64,000 nt of DNA from Melioribacter sp051488685. Its GTDB lineage: Bacteria > Bacteroidota > Ignavibacteria > Ignavibacteriales > Melioribacteraceae. The stretch is taken from the NCBI RefSeq assembly GCF_051488685.1, contig NZ_JBPSEH010000006.1, positions 191,970 to 255,969 on the forward strand, written 5' to 3'. The notes beneath the pieces are model-generated. The model made no database searches. It had not been told where the DNA came from and was given only the letters and a program-made list of their open reading frames with translations. Numbering within the stretch: the stretch's first letter is position 1; every line of letters starts with the position of its first letter. Positions 17,165 to 25,619 of the stretch are shown here, piece after piece. The position numbers were made by a program, and so were the translations under genes.

Positions 17165-18529
17165 TTATTTATTAACAAGAATGAGATATTCCCACGGTTT
17201 GAGAGTTAATGTGTTTTCAGTATTTAGTTTAATTTTGCCTGAAGTAAAATAATTTTTGTAAGAACCGACAAGCTTTTCAGAATTAAACGAGAATTTTTGT
17301 TCCTTTGGTGAAGTGTTAAAAAATGCAATCAAACGATGGCTGTCCTTTTCACGATAAAAGGAAAATATATTTTCTGGATTGCTGTTTTCGATTAGTACAA
17401 CTTCGCCGCCGTAAAATCCGCTCCATATAGCCTTGTTCTTTTCTTTGAGCTCAGACAATTTAGTAAATAAATTTTCATAGATAATGTTCGACCAGTCGAT
17501 TGTATCTTTCTCGAAAAAGCGGAGGCGCTTATTTAGTCCCGCTTCTTGACCGCTATAGATGAGGGGCATGCCATGAATTGTAGCGATTAGAACAGAGAAC
17601 ATTTCGGCGCTTTCGCCTAACCTTTCAAATACAGTTCCACTCCATGAATTCTCGTCGTGATTTGTAGTGAAGTTGAGTCTGTAACCTTCTCCTGGATATT
17701 CTTTTTTTTCGGTCAATATATGATTGGACAGTGCGGTTGCATTCAATTCGCCTTTAGCAATTTTGTTCATAATATCTTTTAATTGCCAATTGTAACTCAT
17801 ATCAAAAACAATGTGCATTTCAGGCTCGGCAGCTTCGGCAAGCATGAAAAGAGGTTTTACTTTTTCTAATTCTTTTCTGGCTTCTTCCCAGAATTCGAGA
17901 GGCACACCATTAGCATAGTCGCATCGAAATCCATCGACGTCAAATTCAGTTACCCAATATTTCATGGCGTCTATCATATATTTCCATAATTCTCTGTTAG
18001 AATAATCGAGGTCAATTACGTCTTGCCAGTCTGGCACTGGTGGATAAAATTCGCCTTTTTCATTTTTACTAAAAAATTCCGGATGTGATTCCACCCACAC
18101 GTTATCCCACGCTGTATGATTTGCCACCCAGTCAAGCATTACGTAGAATCCCATTTCGTGAGCTTTATTGACAAGATGTTTAAAATCTTCTTCAGTGCCG
18201 AATTCAGGATTAATTGCTTTATAATCTTTAATTGAGTAATAACTGCCAAGACTTCCTTTTCTGTTCTTCTCTCCAATGGGATGAATCGGCATAAACCACA
18301 AAATATCGATTCCCATTTTTTTTAAGCGGGGTAAATGATTTTCAAACGCTTTGAAAGTTCCCTCGGGTGTGTATTGCCTTACATTTACTTCGTACATAAC
18401 AACATTCTTTGTCCAATCAGGCGGAGTAAATTTCGGGATGATCGGCTCTTTTTGCTGTGCGTTAAGTATTATAAAAGAGATTAAAATAAATTTAATGATT
18501 AGAATTTTCCTCCCTTTTAAGAATTTCAT
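17165..18529 (-). CDS. Exported GH13 alpha-amylase family enzyme
   Basis: 454 residues with a signal peptide (about 1-25, ending LNAQQ). The TIM barrel shows all four GH13 motifs: region I DWVANHT, region II DGFRCDYANG with the nucleophile Asp, region III LAEA with the acid/base Glu, and region IV TTNHDENS. The C-terminal all-beta domain C is present (about 370-454). It hydrolyses alpha-1,4-glucans in the periplasm or at the surface. It is co-transcribed with the MFS sugar transporter 12 bp downstream and divergent from malQ, which together make a maltodextrin utilisation unit. Exact specificity (endo-amylase, maltogenic or cyclomaltodextrinase-like) cannot be decided. Confidence 0.92.
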   Translation of the reverse strand: MKFLKGRKILIIKFILISFIILNAQQKEPIIPKFTPPDWTKNVVMYEVNVRQYTPEGTFKAFENHLPRLKKMGIDILWFMPIHPIGEKNRKGSLGSYYSIKDYKAINPEFGTEEDFKHLVNKAHEMGFYVMLDWVANHTAWDNVWVESHPEFFSKNEKGEFYPPVPDWQDVIDLDYSNRELWKYMIDAMKYWVTEFDVDGFRCDYANGVPLEFWEEARKELEKVKPLFMLAEAAEPEMHIVFDMSYNWQLKDIMNKIAKGELNATALSNHILTEKKEYPGEGYRLNFTTNHDENSWSGTVFERLGESAEMFSVLIATIHGMPLIYSGQEAGLNKRLRFFEKDTIDWSNIIYENLFTKLSELKEKNKAIWSGFYGGEVVLIENSNPENIFSFYREKDSHRLIAFFNTSPKEQKFSFNSEKLVGSYKNYFTSGKIKLNTENTLTLKPWEYLILVNK

Positions 18530-18985
18530 ATAAACCTTCCTTTTTTTTCTGAAAATGTAATGTAATTTTGATTGAGTTCAAAATTACTTAGATCCGTCAC
18601 ACAGAGAGAGAGTAAAAGATCCGCGTAAGCCATAAATTAATAAATACTGAAAGCTTATTTTCTTCAAAAGATTAGAGAATTTCATAACAATAGTTAACAA
18701 AAGATTTGTAGAGGATTTGAAATTAACTACCGCTATATGATACGATTAAAATGAACAGAATAAATTGAAGAAGACCTATATTAAAAGGAACAGAATTGGA
18801 ATGGTGGTTATTTATTGTTGAATAAAATAAAAGAGCGAAAAGAAACATTTTCATCTTTCAATAAAATTTTTTTGTATTAATTCTCTAAGTCGTAAATAAG
18901 TAATTGCAGAGCTGGTTAATAAAAATTTTTGAGTGATTATAAAATTGTGTAGTTTTATCACTAAAAAAATTGAGAGGAAATTTGT
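18530..18985. other. 456-bp divergent promoter region, amylase/malQ
   Basis: Very AT-rich spacer between the divergent amylase and malQ genes. It must carry both promoters, and a GAGAGGAAA ribosome site precedes the malQ ATG at 18986. I see no convincing operator palindrome, small gene or RNA structure. Confidence 0.6.
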
Positions 18986-20494
18986 ATGACATTTAAACGT
19001 TCAGCCGGTATTTTACTGCACCCGACATCATTGCCTGGTAATTACGGCATAGGAGACCTCGGGAAAGAGGCTTATAAATTTATTGACTTTCTTGTTGAAA
19101 CTGGAAATACACTCTGGCAGGTACTGCCGCTTGGTCCCACCGGATATGGTAATTCACCTTACCAGTGTTTTTCTGCATTTGCTGGCAATCCGTTATTAAT
19201 AAGTCCTGACATTTTGAAAGAAGAAGGACTTTTAAGCGACGATGATTTATTGAAAATTATAACAAACGAAAAACATTATATCGATTTTGGAAAAATAATC
19301 GGTTCGAAGTATGAAATGCTGAGACGTGCGTTTACGAATTATAATGATACGGGCAAAGACGGGTTCGAAGAATTTTGCGAAACCAATAAAGATTGGTTAG
19401 ATGATTTTGCACTTTTTATGGCATGCAAGAATTATCATGGCGGAATTGTCTGGAGTATGTGGGAAGAAGAGATTGCATTCAGAAAAAAAGGCGCTATCGA
19501 AAAATGGACAAATAAATTGAAGGAAGAAATTAAGTTTCATAAGTTCGTCCAGTTTAAATTTTTCAGTCAATGGAAAAAACTAAGAGAATATGCCAACTCA
19601 AAGGGTATAAAAATTATTGGAGATGTACCGATATACATCGCATACGACAGTGCAGATTTGTGGGCTAATAAAAAATACTTTACAATTGATGAGAAGGGAA
19701 AACTGGAATTCGTGGCTGGAGTTCCGCCAGATTATTTCAGTGCAACGGGACAATTATGGGGCAATCCTTTATATCGTTGGGACGTAATTGAAAAAGATAA
19801 TTTCAGGTGGTGGATTGACCGTTTCAAAGCAATCCTTAATCTCGTTGATATTGTGCGCATCGATCATTTCAGAGGATTCGAAGCATATTATAAAATTCCC
19901 GGCGATGCACCAACAGCAGAAACAGGCGAATGGGTAAAAGCACCAGGCGAAAAATTGTTCTCTACTTTTAAAAAAGAATTTGGTTCACTACCAGTATTGG
20001 CTGAAGATCTTGGAGTAATTACCAAAGAAGTTGAAGAACTTAGAGATAAATTCGATTTCCCCGGGATGAAAATTCTTCAATTCGCTTTTGGAAAAGAAGG
20101 CGAAAAAAGATTTCTTCCTCACAATTTTATTAATAACTGTGTGGTTTATACTGGATCGCATGACAACGATACAACACGCGGATTTTTTGAAAAAGAAAAA
20201 GAAAAAAATTCCGACGTTTTTTATCATGCACAGGACTACATGAATTATTACGGCGATGATATGTGCCACGCTCTGATTAAACTGGCTTATTCATCTGTGG
20301 GTAATATCGTTATAATTCCGATGCAGGATATTCTTAATCTCGACAGTTCGGCAAGAATGAATTTCCCAAGTAAACCAGATGGGAACTGGACCTGGAGATT
20401 TAGTTGGGATCAGCTCTCAGAGGGTTTGAGCAAACATTACAGATATCTGATCGATCTTTATGAAAGAAATCCAAATAAAGAGAATCATGATTAA
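18986..20494 (+). CDS. malQ: 4-alpha-glucanotransferase (amylomaltase)
   Basis: 502 residues, GH77, normal for the bacterial short form. It transfers alpha-1,4-glucan chains between maltodextrins, releasing glucose, in the cytoplasm. Signatures include SAGILLHPTSLPGNYGIGDL at the start, the conserved GDVPIYIAYDSADLW (about 211-225), the nucleophile region VRIDHFRGFEAYY (about 292-304), AEDLG (acid/base Glu, about 341) and TGSHDND (about 389-395). It pairs functionally with the amylase and transporter upstream on the other strand. Its stop overlaps the start of the next gene. Confidence 0.96.
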   Translation: MTFKRSAGILLHPTSLPGNYGIGDLGKEAYKFIDFLVETGNTLWQVLPLGPTGYGNSPYQCFSAFAGNPLLISPDILKEEGLLSDDDLLKIITNEKHYIDFGKIIGSKYEMLRRAFTNYNDTGKDGFEEFCETNKDWLDDFALFMACKNYHGGIVWSMWEEEIAFRKKGAIEKWTNKLKEEIKFHKFVQFKFFSQWKKLREYANSKGIKIIGDVPIYIAYDSADLWANKKYFTIDEKGKLEFVAGVPPDYFSATGQLWGNPLYRWDVIEKDNFRWWIDRFKAILNLVDIVRIDHFRGFEAYYKIPGDAPTAETGEWVKAPGEKLFSTFKKEFGSLPVLAEDLGVITKEVEELRDKFDFPGMKILQFAFGKEGEKRFLPHNFINNCVVYTGSHDNDTTRGFFEKEKEKNSDVFYHAQDYMNYYGDDMCHALIKLAYSSVGNIVIIPMQDILNLDSSARMNFPSKPDGNWTWRFSWDQLSEGLSKHYRYLIDLYERNPNKENHD

Positions 20495-21146
20495 AATAGA
20501 TAAACTCCACAAGACTAACCGAAAAACAGTTTTGCTTCAGATTTTACCCGGTGGCAAATTGATTGTTAGAGCTCCAAAAAATATTACACAGTTAGAACTC
20601 GACAGAATTATATTAAATCATAGTAACTGGATTATAAAAAAAAAGGAGCTGCTAAAGAATCAATTTGTTATGAAAAAAGAATTTTCAGAGGGTGAGCAAT
20701 TCCTTTTTTTAGGTAATAATTATACGTTAATATACAGCGACATAACTAAGAATATAATTTTAAGTGATAACCTTTACATTAATCCTAAAAAGAAACATAT
20801 TGCTGAAAAATTAATTCAAAACCTGTATCGAGATAAGGCAAAGGAAATTATTAGAGAGCGGGTGTTCTATTATGCGTCGAAATTTGGTTATCAATTTAAG
20901 TCGATTAGAATTACAAGTGCAAAAAAGAGATGGGGCTCGTGCAGTTATAATGGGAATCTGAATTTTTCGTGGAGATTGATTATGGCGCCGGTAGATATAA
21001 TTGATTATGTAGTCGTCCATGAGCTAGTGCATTTAAGAATAAAAAATCATTCAAAAGTCTTCTGGGATAAAGTTGCTGAATTGATGCCTGATTATTATGC
21101 AAGAAGAAACTGGCTTAAAAAGAATGGTAATATGCTCGATTTGTAA
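20487..21146 (+). CDS. YgjP-like M48-type metallopeptidase (DUF45)
   Basis: 219 residues from ATG 20487, which overlaps the malQ stop by eight bases (translational coupling); a further in-frame ATG at 20460 lies within malQ. The zinc motif HELVHLRIKNHSKVFW (about 170-185, HExxH) and the upstream KRWGSCSYNGNLNFSWRLI motif are the hallmarks of the YgjP/WLM-like family. Family members are putative metalloproteases; the E. coli relative has been linked to nucleotide hydrolysis. The role here is unknown and the link to maltodextrin use is only positional. Confidence 0.85.
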   Translation: MIKIDKLHKTNRKTVLLQILPGGKLIVRAPKNITQLELDRIILNHSNWIIKKKELLKNQFVMKKEFSEGEQFLFLGNNYTLIYSDITKNIILSDNLYINPKKKHIAEKLIQNLYRDKAKEIIRERVFYYASKFGYQFKSIRITSAKKRWGSCSYNGNLNFSWRLIMAPVDIIDYVVVHELVHLRIKNHSKVFWDKVAELMPDYYARRNWLKKNGNMLDL

Positions 21147-21166
21147 ATTAAAACAAAAGGAGTTAG

Positions 21167-22345
21167 ATGAAAAAAGTAGTAATCACACATGCTTTTAGAA
21201 CTCCAATTGGGAGCTTTAATGGGGGTTTGAGTCAATTAAGCGCACCACAGCTTGGAAGTAGAGTTATCAAAGCTATTCTTGAGAAGTCAAATATTGATCC
21301 TTTCATGATTGACGAAGTAATAATGGGGAATGTATTGACAGCAGGTATCGGTCAGGCCCCTGCTCGCCAGGCAGCTTTATATGCAGGACTTCCAGATAAA
21401 ACTGAATGTCTCACAATTAACAAAATGTGTGGCAGCGGTCTTAAAGCAGTTATGCTGGCAGCTCAGGCAATCCAGTGCGGGGATGCAGATATAATTATTG
21501 CCGGCGGACAGGAGAGCATGTCTAATGCACCGTATCTTATAAAAGATGGAAGGTCTGGCTTCCGTCTGGGTAACTCAACCATCTACGACTCGATTTTAAT
21601 CGATGGACTTGTGGATGTATATGAAAATATTCATATGGGAAATTGTGCTGAAATTTGTGCCCGAGAATTTAATTTCTCTCGGCAAGAATTGGATGCATTC
21701 GCAGTTGAATCATACAATAGAGCGCTTAAAGCTCAACGGGAAGGTCGTTTTGACGATGAAATAATCGAAGTAAAAATTGAATCACGGAAGGGCGAAACTA
21801 TTATAAAAAAAGATGAAGAACCCGAACGTGTTGACTTTGATAAGATTCCAAAATTGAAGCCGGCATTTGATTCGCAAGGGGTTGTAACAGCTGCAAATGC
21901 ATCGAAAATAAACGACGGTGCAGCTGCATTATTGATTATGAGCGAAGAGAAATCTAAAGAGCTCGGACTTAAACCGATGGCAGAAATTATTGCTCAAAGT
22001 TCAGCTGCAAAAGACTCTGTCCATTTTACTACTGCCCCCGCCGATGCCATTCAGAAAGTATTAAAAAAGGCGAATATGAAAATCGAAGATATTGACCTAT
22101 TCGAAATAAACGAAGCTTTTGCCGTCGTTTCTCTTGCTGTTAATAAATTACTCGGATTGCAATTAGATAAAGTAAATGTTAATGGCGGAGCAGTAGCATT
22201 AGGTCATCCAATAGGAGCCAGCGGTGCAAGAATTTTGACCACCCTTCTACACGAAATGAAAAAGAGAAATTCTGAATACGGCATAGCTTCTTTGTGTATT
22301 GGAGGTGGCGAGGCTTCTGCCTTAATTGTAAAAAATTATAGCTGA
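21167..22345 (+). CDS. Acetyl-CoA C-acetyltransferase (thiolase)
   Basis: 392 residues, the standard length of biosynthetic/degradative thiolases. It condenses two acetyl-CoA to acetoacetyl-CoA or the reverse. The nucleophile Cys88 lies in NKMCGSGLKAVM, the His of NGGAVALGHPIGASGAR at about 348, and the second catalytic Cys in SLCIGGGEA at about 378. Substrate-loop features are those of the AtoB/ThlA type. The ATG follows AAAAGGAG. It is 20 bp after the peptidase gene and upstream of a GH3 gene with no clear pathway partner. Confidence 0.94.
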   Translation: MKKVVITHAFRTPIGSFNGGLSQLSAPQLGSRVIKAILEKSNIDPFMIDEVIMGNVLTAGIGQAPARQAALYAGLPDKTECLTINKMCGSGLKAVMLAAQAIQCGDADIIIAGGQESMSNAPYLIKDGRSGFRLGNSTIYDSILIDGLVDVYENIHMGNCAEICAREFNFSRQELDAFAVESYNRALKAQREGRFDDEIIEVKIESRKGETIIKKDEEPERVDFDKIPKLKPAFDSQGVVTAANASKINDGAAALLIMSEEKSKELGLKPMAEIIAQSSAAKDSVHFTTAPADAIQKVLKKANMKIEDIDLFEINEAFAVVSLAVNKLLGLQLDKVNVNGGAVALGHPIGASGARILTTLLHEMKKRNSEYGIASLCIGGGEASALIVKNYS

Positions 22346-22382
22346 AGGGGGTTTTATGAATTAGTATTTATTAACAATAATT

Positions 22383-24506
22383 ATGGTATTTATTATGGCA
22401 TCTAATTCAATTCCACAAATCTATTATAATCCTGACTATCAATATAAGCCGTTCAAACCGCCAGTAGATATTAAAACAGCGGAACAAAGAGCGGAAAAAA
22501 TTATATCTGAAATGACCCTCGAAGAAAAAATTCAATTGGTCGGAGGGCATAACTTTTTCTATATCAAAGGATTCGAGAAATACGGAATACCACAGTTTTA
22601 TCTTTCAGATGCAACTCAAGGTGTCCATTTGAGAAAAGAACTCAGTTCATCTCTTGATAAATCGGTCGCTTTTCCTTGCCCTCTGGCACTGACAGCCACA
22701 TGGAATATTCAACTTGCATTTGAATATGCACGCTCAATTGGCGAAGAATGCCGTGCTGGTGATATTGCAGTATTACTTGCTCCTGGAATGAATATCTATA
22801 GAATCTCGCAAAATGGAAGAAACTTTGAATATTTTGGCGAAGATCCTTTTTTAGCTTCAAGAATGATAGAGAATTATGTTGTAGGGGTGCAAAGTACCGG
22901 TACGATTGCCACTTTAAAACATTTCCTTTGTAATAATAACGAGTACCATCGTAGAACTACGAATGCAATTGTTGACGAAAGAACAATACACGAAATTTAT
23001 ACCCCGGCATTTAAAGCCGGAATAGATGCCGGAGCTATGGCCGTTATGACTTCGTATAATCAAGTCAACGGTGAATGGGCTGGTCAAAGTAAATTCGTAA
23101 TTGATACTTTGTTGCGTAACAGGCTCGGCTTTAAATGGCTTGTAATGTCAGATTGGTGGTCTACATGGAATCCTGAAAAGGTAATTAAATCTGGCCTCGA
23201 TCTCGAAATGCCAGGCGACCCTTTGATGGATAAACCTGCCTTTCAAAAAAGGGGAGATATTACAATTAAAAAGAATGCAATGAAATTAATTCAAGAAGGT
23301 AAAGTAAGCCAGGCAGATATCGATCGGATGGCAAAAAATATTATCAAAACTTTTATTGCAATGGGGCTTTATGATAGACCGGTTAAAGATTTACAATATC
23401 TAAATAATTTTAAACTCCATGAAGAAATAGCTCTTCAAACTGCACGTGAGTCGATAGTGCTTTTGAAAAATAGAGATAATTTATTACCCGTGATTGGAAA
23501 CAGGAAGATCTTGTTGACAGGTGAATTTGTAGAAAAATTACCCAAAGGTGGCGGTTCTGCAGACGTGGAAGGTTATGATATAATTACAATGTACGATGCC
23601 TTGAAAAATAAATTCGGCGATATGATTACTCATATTAAAGAGCCAACAGACGAAGAAATTAAAAATGCAGATATTGTATTTCTTAGTGCAGGCACTTTGG
23701 ATAGTGAAGGTTGGGACAGACCTTTTTCGCTACCCGAAGAGATAGAAAGAAACATATTCAGAATTACGTCTTTAAATCCTAATACAGTGATAATCATTAA
23801 TTCTGGAAGTGGTATAAGAATGACCGACTGGTACGATAAAGCGGGTGCCATATTGTACGCATGGTATCCAGGACAAAATGGCAATATAGCACTGGCTGAA
23901 GTATTGGCGGGAGATCTCAATCCTTCAGGTAAATTGCCAATAACAATTGAAAAAGAATTTAAAGATTCACCAGGTTATGGATATCTACCTGAAGGCTCAG
24001 ACCTTAATACAGATTGGGATGACGACTTAAATATGGATTTCCCGATCAATAATATCGAATATAAAGAAGGAATACTTGTCGGCTACAGATGGTACGACAC
24101 AAAAAAAATTGAACCCCTTTTCCCATTTGGGTATGGTTTATCTTACACAACGTTTAAATATGATAATCTAACAGTAGAGCCGAACGTATTTGATGGAGAA
24201 GGGAAAGTCAAAGTCTCTTTCGATATAACCAATGCTGGCAATTATGATGGAGCAGAGATAGCCCAACTTTATGTCAAAGATATCGAATCGAGCATTTTAC
24301 GTCCTGAAAAAGAATTAAAGGGTTTTCAAAAAGTGTATCTCAAAAAAGGCGAAACAAAAAAAGTTACAATTGAGCTTACTAAAAAAGAACTTTCATTTTG
24401 GGATACGCAAACCGGCAATTGGAAAGCAGAAGCAGGGGATTTCGATATATTAATCGGAGCTTCATCGCGGGATATAAAATTAAAAACAAAATTAACACTT
24501 AAGTAA
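22383..24506 (+). CDS. GH3 beta-glucosidase-type enzyme
   Basis: 707 residues. It has the GH3 N-terminal barrel with LKHFLCNNNEYHRR (about 178-191) and the nucleophile Asp in VMSDWWSTW (about 256-264). The C-terminal GH3 domain (about 345-560) and a fibronectin-III-like tail (about 600-705, KELKGFQKVYLKKGETK) follow. No signal peptide is seen, so it is probably cytoplasmic and acts on imported beta-linked oligosaccharides. Activity could be beta-glucosidase, xylosidase or similar. Two ATGs (22383, 22395) are possible; neither has a good ribosome site. A strong GGGGG site instead precedes a three-codon start-stop (ATG AAT TAG) at 22356. Confidence 0.92.
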   Translation: MVFIMASNSIPQIYYNPDYQYKPFKPPVDIKTAEQRAEKIISEMTLEEKIQLVGGHNFFYIKGFEKYGIPQFYLSDATQGVHLRKELSSSLDKSVAFPCPLALTATWNIQLAFEYARSIGEECRAGDIAVLLAPGMNIYRISQNGRNFEYFGEDPFLASRMIENYVVGVQSTGTIATLKHFLCNNNEYHRRTTNAIVDERTIHEIYTPAFKAGIDAGAMAVMTSYNQVNGEWAGQSKFVIDTLLRNRLGFKWLVMSDWWSTWNPEKVIKSGLDLEMPGDPLMDKPAFQKRGDITIKKNAMKLIQEGKVSQADIDRMAKNIIKTFIAMGLYDRPVKDLQYLNNFKLHEEIALQTARESIVLLKNRDNLLPVIGNRKILLTGEFVEKLPKGGGSADVEGYDIITMYDALKNKFGDMITHIKEPTDEEIKNADIVFLSAGTLDSEGWDRPFSLPEEIERNIFRITSLNPNTVIIINSGSGIRMTDWYDKAGAILYAWYPGQNGNIALAEVLAGDLNPSGKLPITIEKEFKDSPGYGYLPEGSDLNTDWDDDLNMDFPINNIEYKEGILVGYRWYDTKKIEPLFPFGYGLSYTTFKYDNLTVEPNVFDGEGKVKVSFDITNAGNYDGAEIAQLYVKDIESSILRPEKELKGFQKVYLKKGETKKVTIELTKKELSFWDTQTGNWKAEAGDFDILIGASSRDIKLKTKLTLK

Positions 24507-24614
24507 GTAACAGAATAGTTAAAGTTGTTTATTGAGTTGTCGGATTTCAAAAAATGAATTATTCTTGAAGGTGGTAGTAAATCTTAATTTTTTGTTTGGA
24601 AAGAATTAGATATT

Positions 24615-24704
<90 letters not shown>

Positions 24705-24744
24705 GAGCTGAAAATACTGCAGCGAAGAATATAACTCGTTCAGA

Positions 24745-24987
24745 TTATTTGTTAATTAATCTGCGAAATGCTTCGCCACTTTTATAACTCTTAATCTGCA
24801 TCTCTCGCTTGAAAGCCTCTGACTTTGAGTTATACTCTTCTAAGTAAACAATTTTCCAAGGAACAAAAGGCTTAGTCGACCTGACTTTGCCTCGATTATG
24901 ATCTTTCAATCTTTTTTCATAATTAGCTGTATGACCAATATAATATTTTTCAGTTACTTCGCTTCTTAGTATGTAAACATAAAACAT
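24745..24987 (-). CDS. GIY-YIG nuclease-domain protein, copy 1
   Basis: 80 residues from ATG 24987. The single GIY-YIG domain of the short UvrC-like (COG2827) type is evident: MFYVYILRS carries the first motif (Y-V-Y) and KYYIGHTANYEKRLKDHN the second (YIG, with the catalytic Arg after it). PFVPWKIVYLEEYNSKSEA contains the conserved Glu. The frame stays open upstream to a GTG at 25050, but that part translates tRNA and insert sequence, so I reject the 101-residue version. The ATG begins one base after a truncated tRNA-Ser 5' half. It lies upstream of the intact tRNA-Ser, same strand. Function unknown; a DNA nuclease acting on tRNA-gene DNA is possible. Confidence 0.82.
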   Translation of the reverse strand: MFYVYILRSEVTEKYYIGHTANYEKRLKDHNRGKVRSTKPFVPWKIVYLEEYNSKSEAFKREMQIKSYKSGEAFRRLINK

Positions 24988-24988
24988 A

Positions 24989-25064
24989 TTTAGCAAACCG
25001 TTGGTTTTTCCGCCTGTGGCGGAACCTCGCCTAAAGGCGATGGCAGCCACTCACCCACCTCTCC
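24989..25064 (-). pseudogene. Broken tRNA-Ser 5' half with 36-bp insert, copy 1
   Basis: On the minus strand, 25064-25044 repeats the first 21 nt of tRNA-Ser. A 36-bp insert (25043-25008) interrupts the D loop. Then 25007-24989 repeats the following 19 nt, through the anticodon loop to position 39. The 3' half is missing and the GIY-YIG ATG follows after one base. It cannot fold into a tRNA. Confidence 0.9.
25008..25043. repeat. 36-bp double-palindrome insert
   Basis: Contains CCGCC-TGT-GGCGG and TCGCC-TAAA-GGCGA, two adjacent short hairpins, a layout like REP-type or small miniature elements. It is absent from the intact tRNA-Ser and present in both broken copies (second copy 25368-25403). 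Confidence 0.85.
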
Positions 25065-25403
25065 GAGCTGAAAATACTGCAGCGAAGAATATAACTCGTT
25101 CAGATTATTTGTTAATTAATCTGCGAAATGCTTCGCCACTTTTATAACTCTTAATCTGCATCTCTCGCTTGAAAGCCTCTGACTTTGAGTTATACTCTTC
25201 TAAGTAAACAATTTTCCAAGGAACAAAAGGCTTAGTCGACCTGACTTTGCCTCGATTATGATCTTTCAATCTTTTTTCATAATTAGCTGTATGACCAATA
25301 TAATATTTTTCAGTTACTTCGCTTCTTAGTATGTAAACATAAAACATATTTAGCAAACCGTTGGTTTTTCCGCCTGTGGCGGAACCTCGCCTAAAGGCGA
25401 TGG
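25044..25403 (-). repeat. 360-bp tandem repeat, unit 2
   Basis: Second unit, same content and order as unit 1 (spacer, GIY-YIG gene, tRNA-Ser 5' half with insert). The lack of visible differences implies recent duplication or ongoing homogenisation; an assembly artefact must also be excluded. Confidence 0.93.
25105..25347 (-). CDS. GIY-YIG nuclease-domain protein, copy 2
   Basis: 80 residues from ATG 25347, with a protein identical to copy 1 located 360 bp away. The same motifs are present: MFYVYILRS, KYYIGHTANYEKRL and the Glu-containing LEEYNSKSEA. The start again abuts a tRNA-Ser 5'-half fragment. Two intact identical copies suggest a very recent event. Confidence 0.82.
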   Translation of the reverse strand: MFYVYILRSEVTEKYYIGHTANYEKRLKDHNRGKVRSTKPFVPWKIVYLEEYNSKSEAFKREMQIKSYKSGEAFRRLINK

Positions 25404-25424
25404 CAGCCACTCACCCACCTCTCC
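25349..25424 (-). pseudogene. Broken tRNA-Ser 5' half with 36-bp insert, copy 2
   Basis: Same structure as the fragment at 24989-25064, displaced by 360 bp: tRNA nucleotides 1-21 (25424-25404), insert 25403-25368, then 19 nt to the anticodon loop (25367-25349), followed at once by GIY-YIG copy 2. Confidence 0.9.
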
Positions 25425-25518
25425 GAGCTGAAAATACTGCAGCGAAGAATATAACTCGTTCAGATTATTTGTTAATTAATCTGCGAAATGCTTCGCCACT
25501 TTTATAACTCTTAATCTG
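25404..25518 (-). repeat. 360-bp tandem repeat, partial unit 3
   Basis: 115 bp identical to units 1 and 2 (tRNA 5' end, spacer, last ~18 codons of the GIY-YIG gene). Beyond 25518 the similarity continues at lower identity into the decayed gene, marking where the old copy was not homogenised. Confidence 0.88.
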
Positions 25519-25610
25519 GTTCTCTTGTTTAAAATCTCTCGATTCCGAGTTATAAATATTCTCATTATGAAAAGAACAAGTGAGTTCATATCAGCGCTGC
25601 CAATATAATA
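25465..25610 (-). pseudogene. Decayed GIY-YIG gene, third copy
   Basis: The C-terminal part still translates as YNSESRDFKQENQIKSYKSG followed by EAFRRLINK and stop, aligned with YNSKSEAFKREMQIKSYKSG of the intact copies. A YYIGSAD-like segment survives at 25610-25590, but about 30 codons between are missing and the frame is broken. It ends nine bases from the stop of the TonB receptor gene. It shows that a GIY-YIG gene sat beside this tRNA before the recent duplication. Confidence 0.8.
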
Positions 25611-25619
25611 ATCGTATAG

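Noticed and set aside
15647..24506. Possible polysaccharide utilisation locus with SusC/SusD
   Set aside because: Amylase, transporter, malQ and GH3 are present, but there is no SusD and no TonB receptor beside them; the receptors at 25.6 and 33.7 kb have other partners.
24745..25050. 101-residue version of the GIY-YIG gene starting at GTG 25050 (and its twin at 25410)
   Set aside because: The extra 21 residues translate the tRNA fragment and the palindromic insert; the family starts at MFYVYILRS, so ATG 24987 and 25347 were used.
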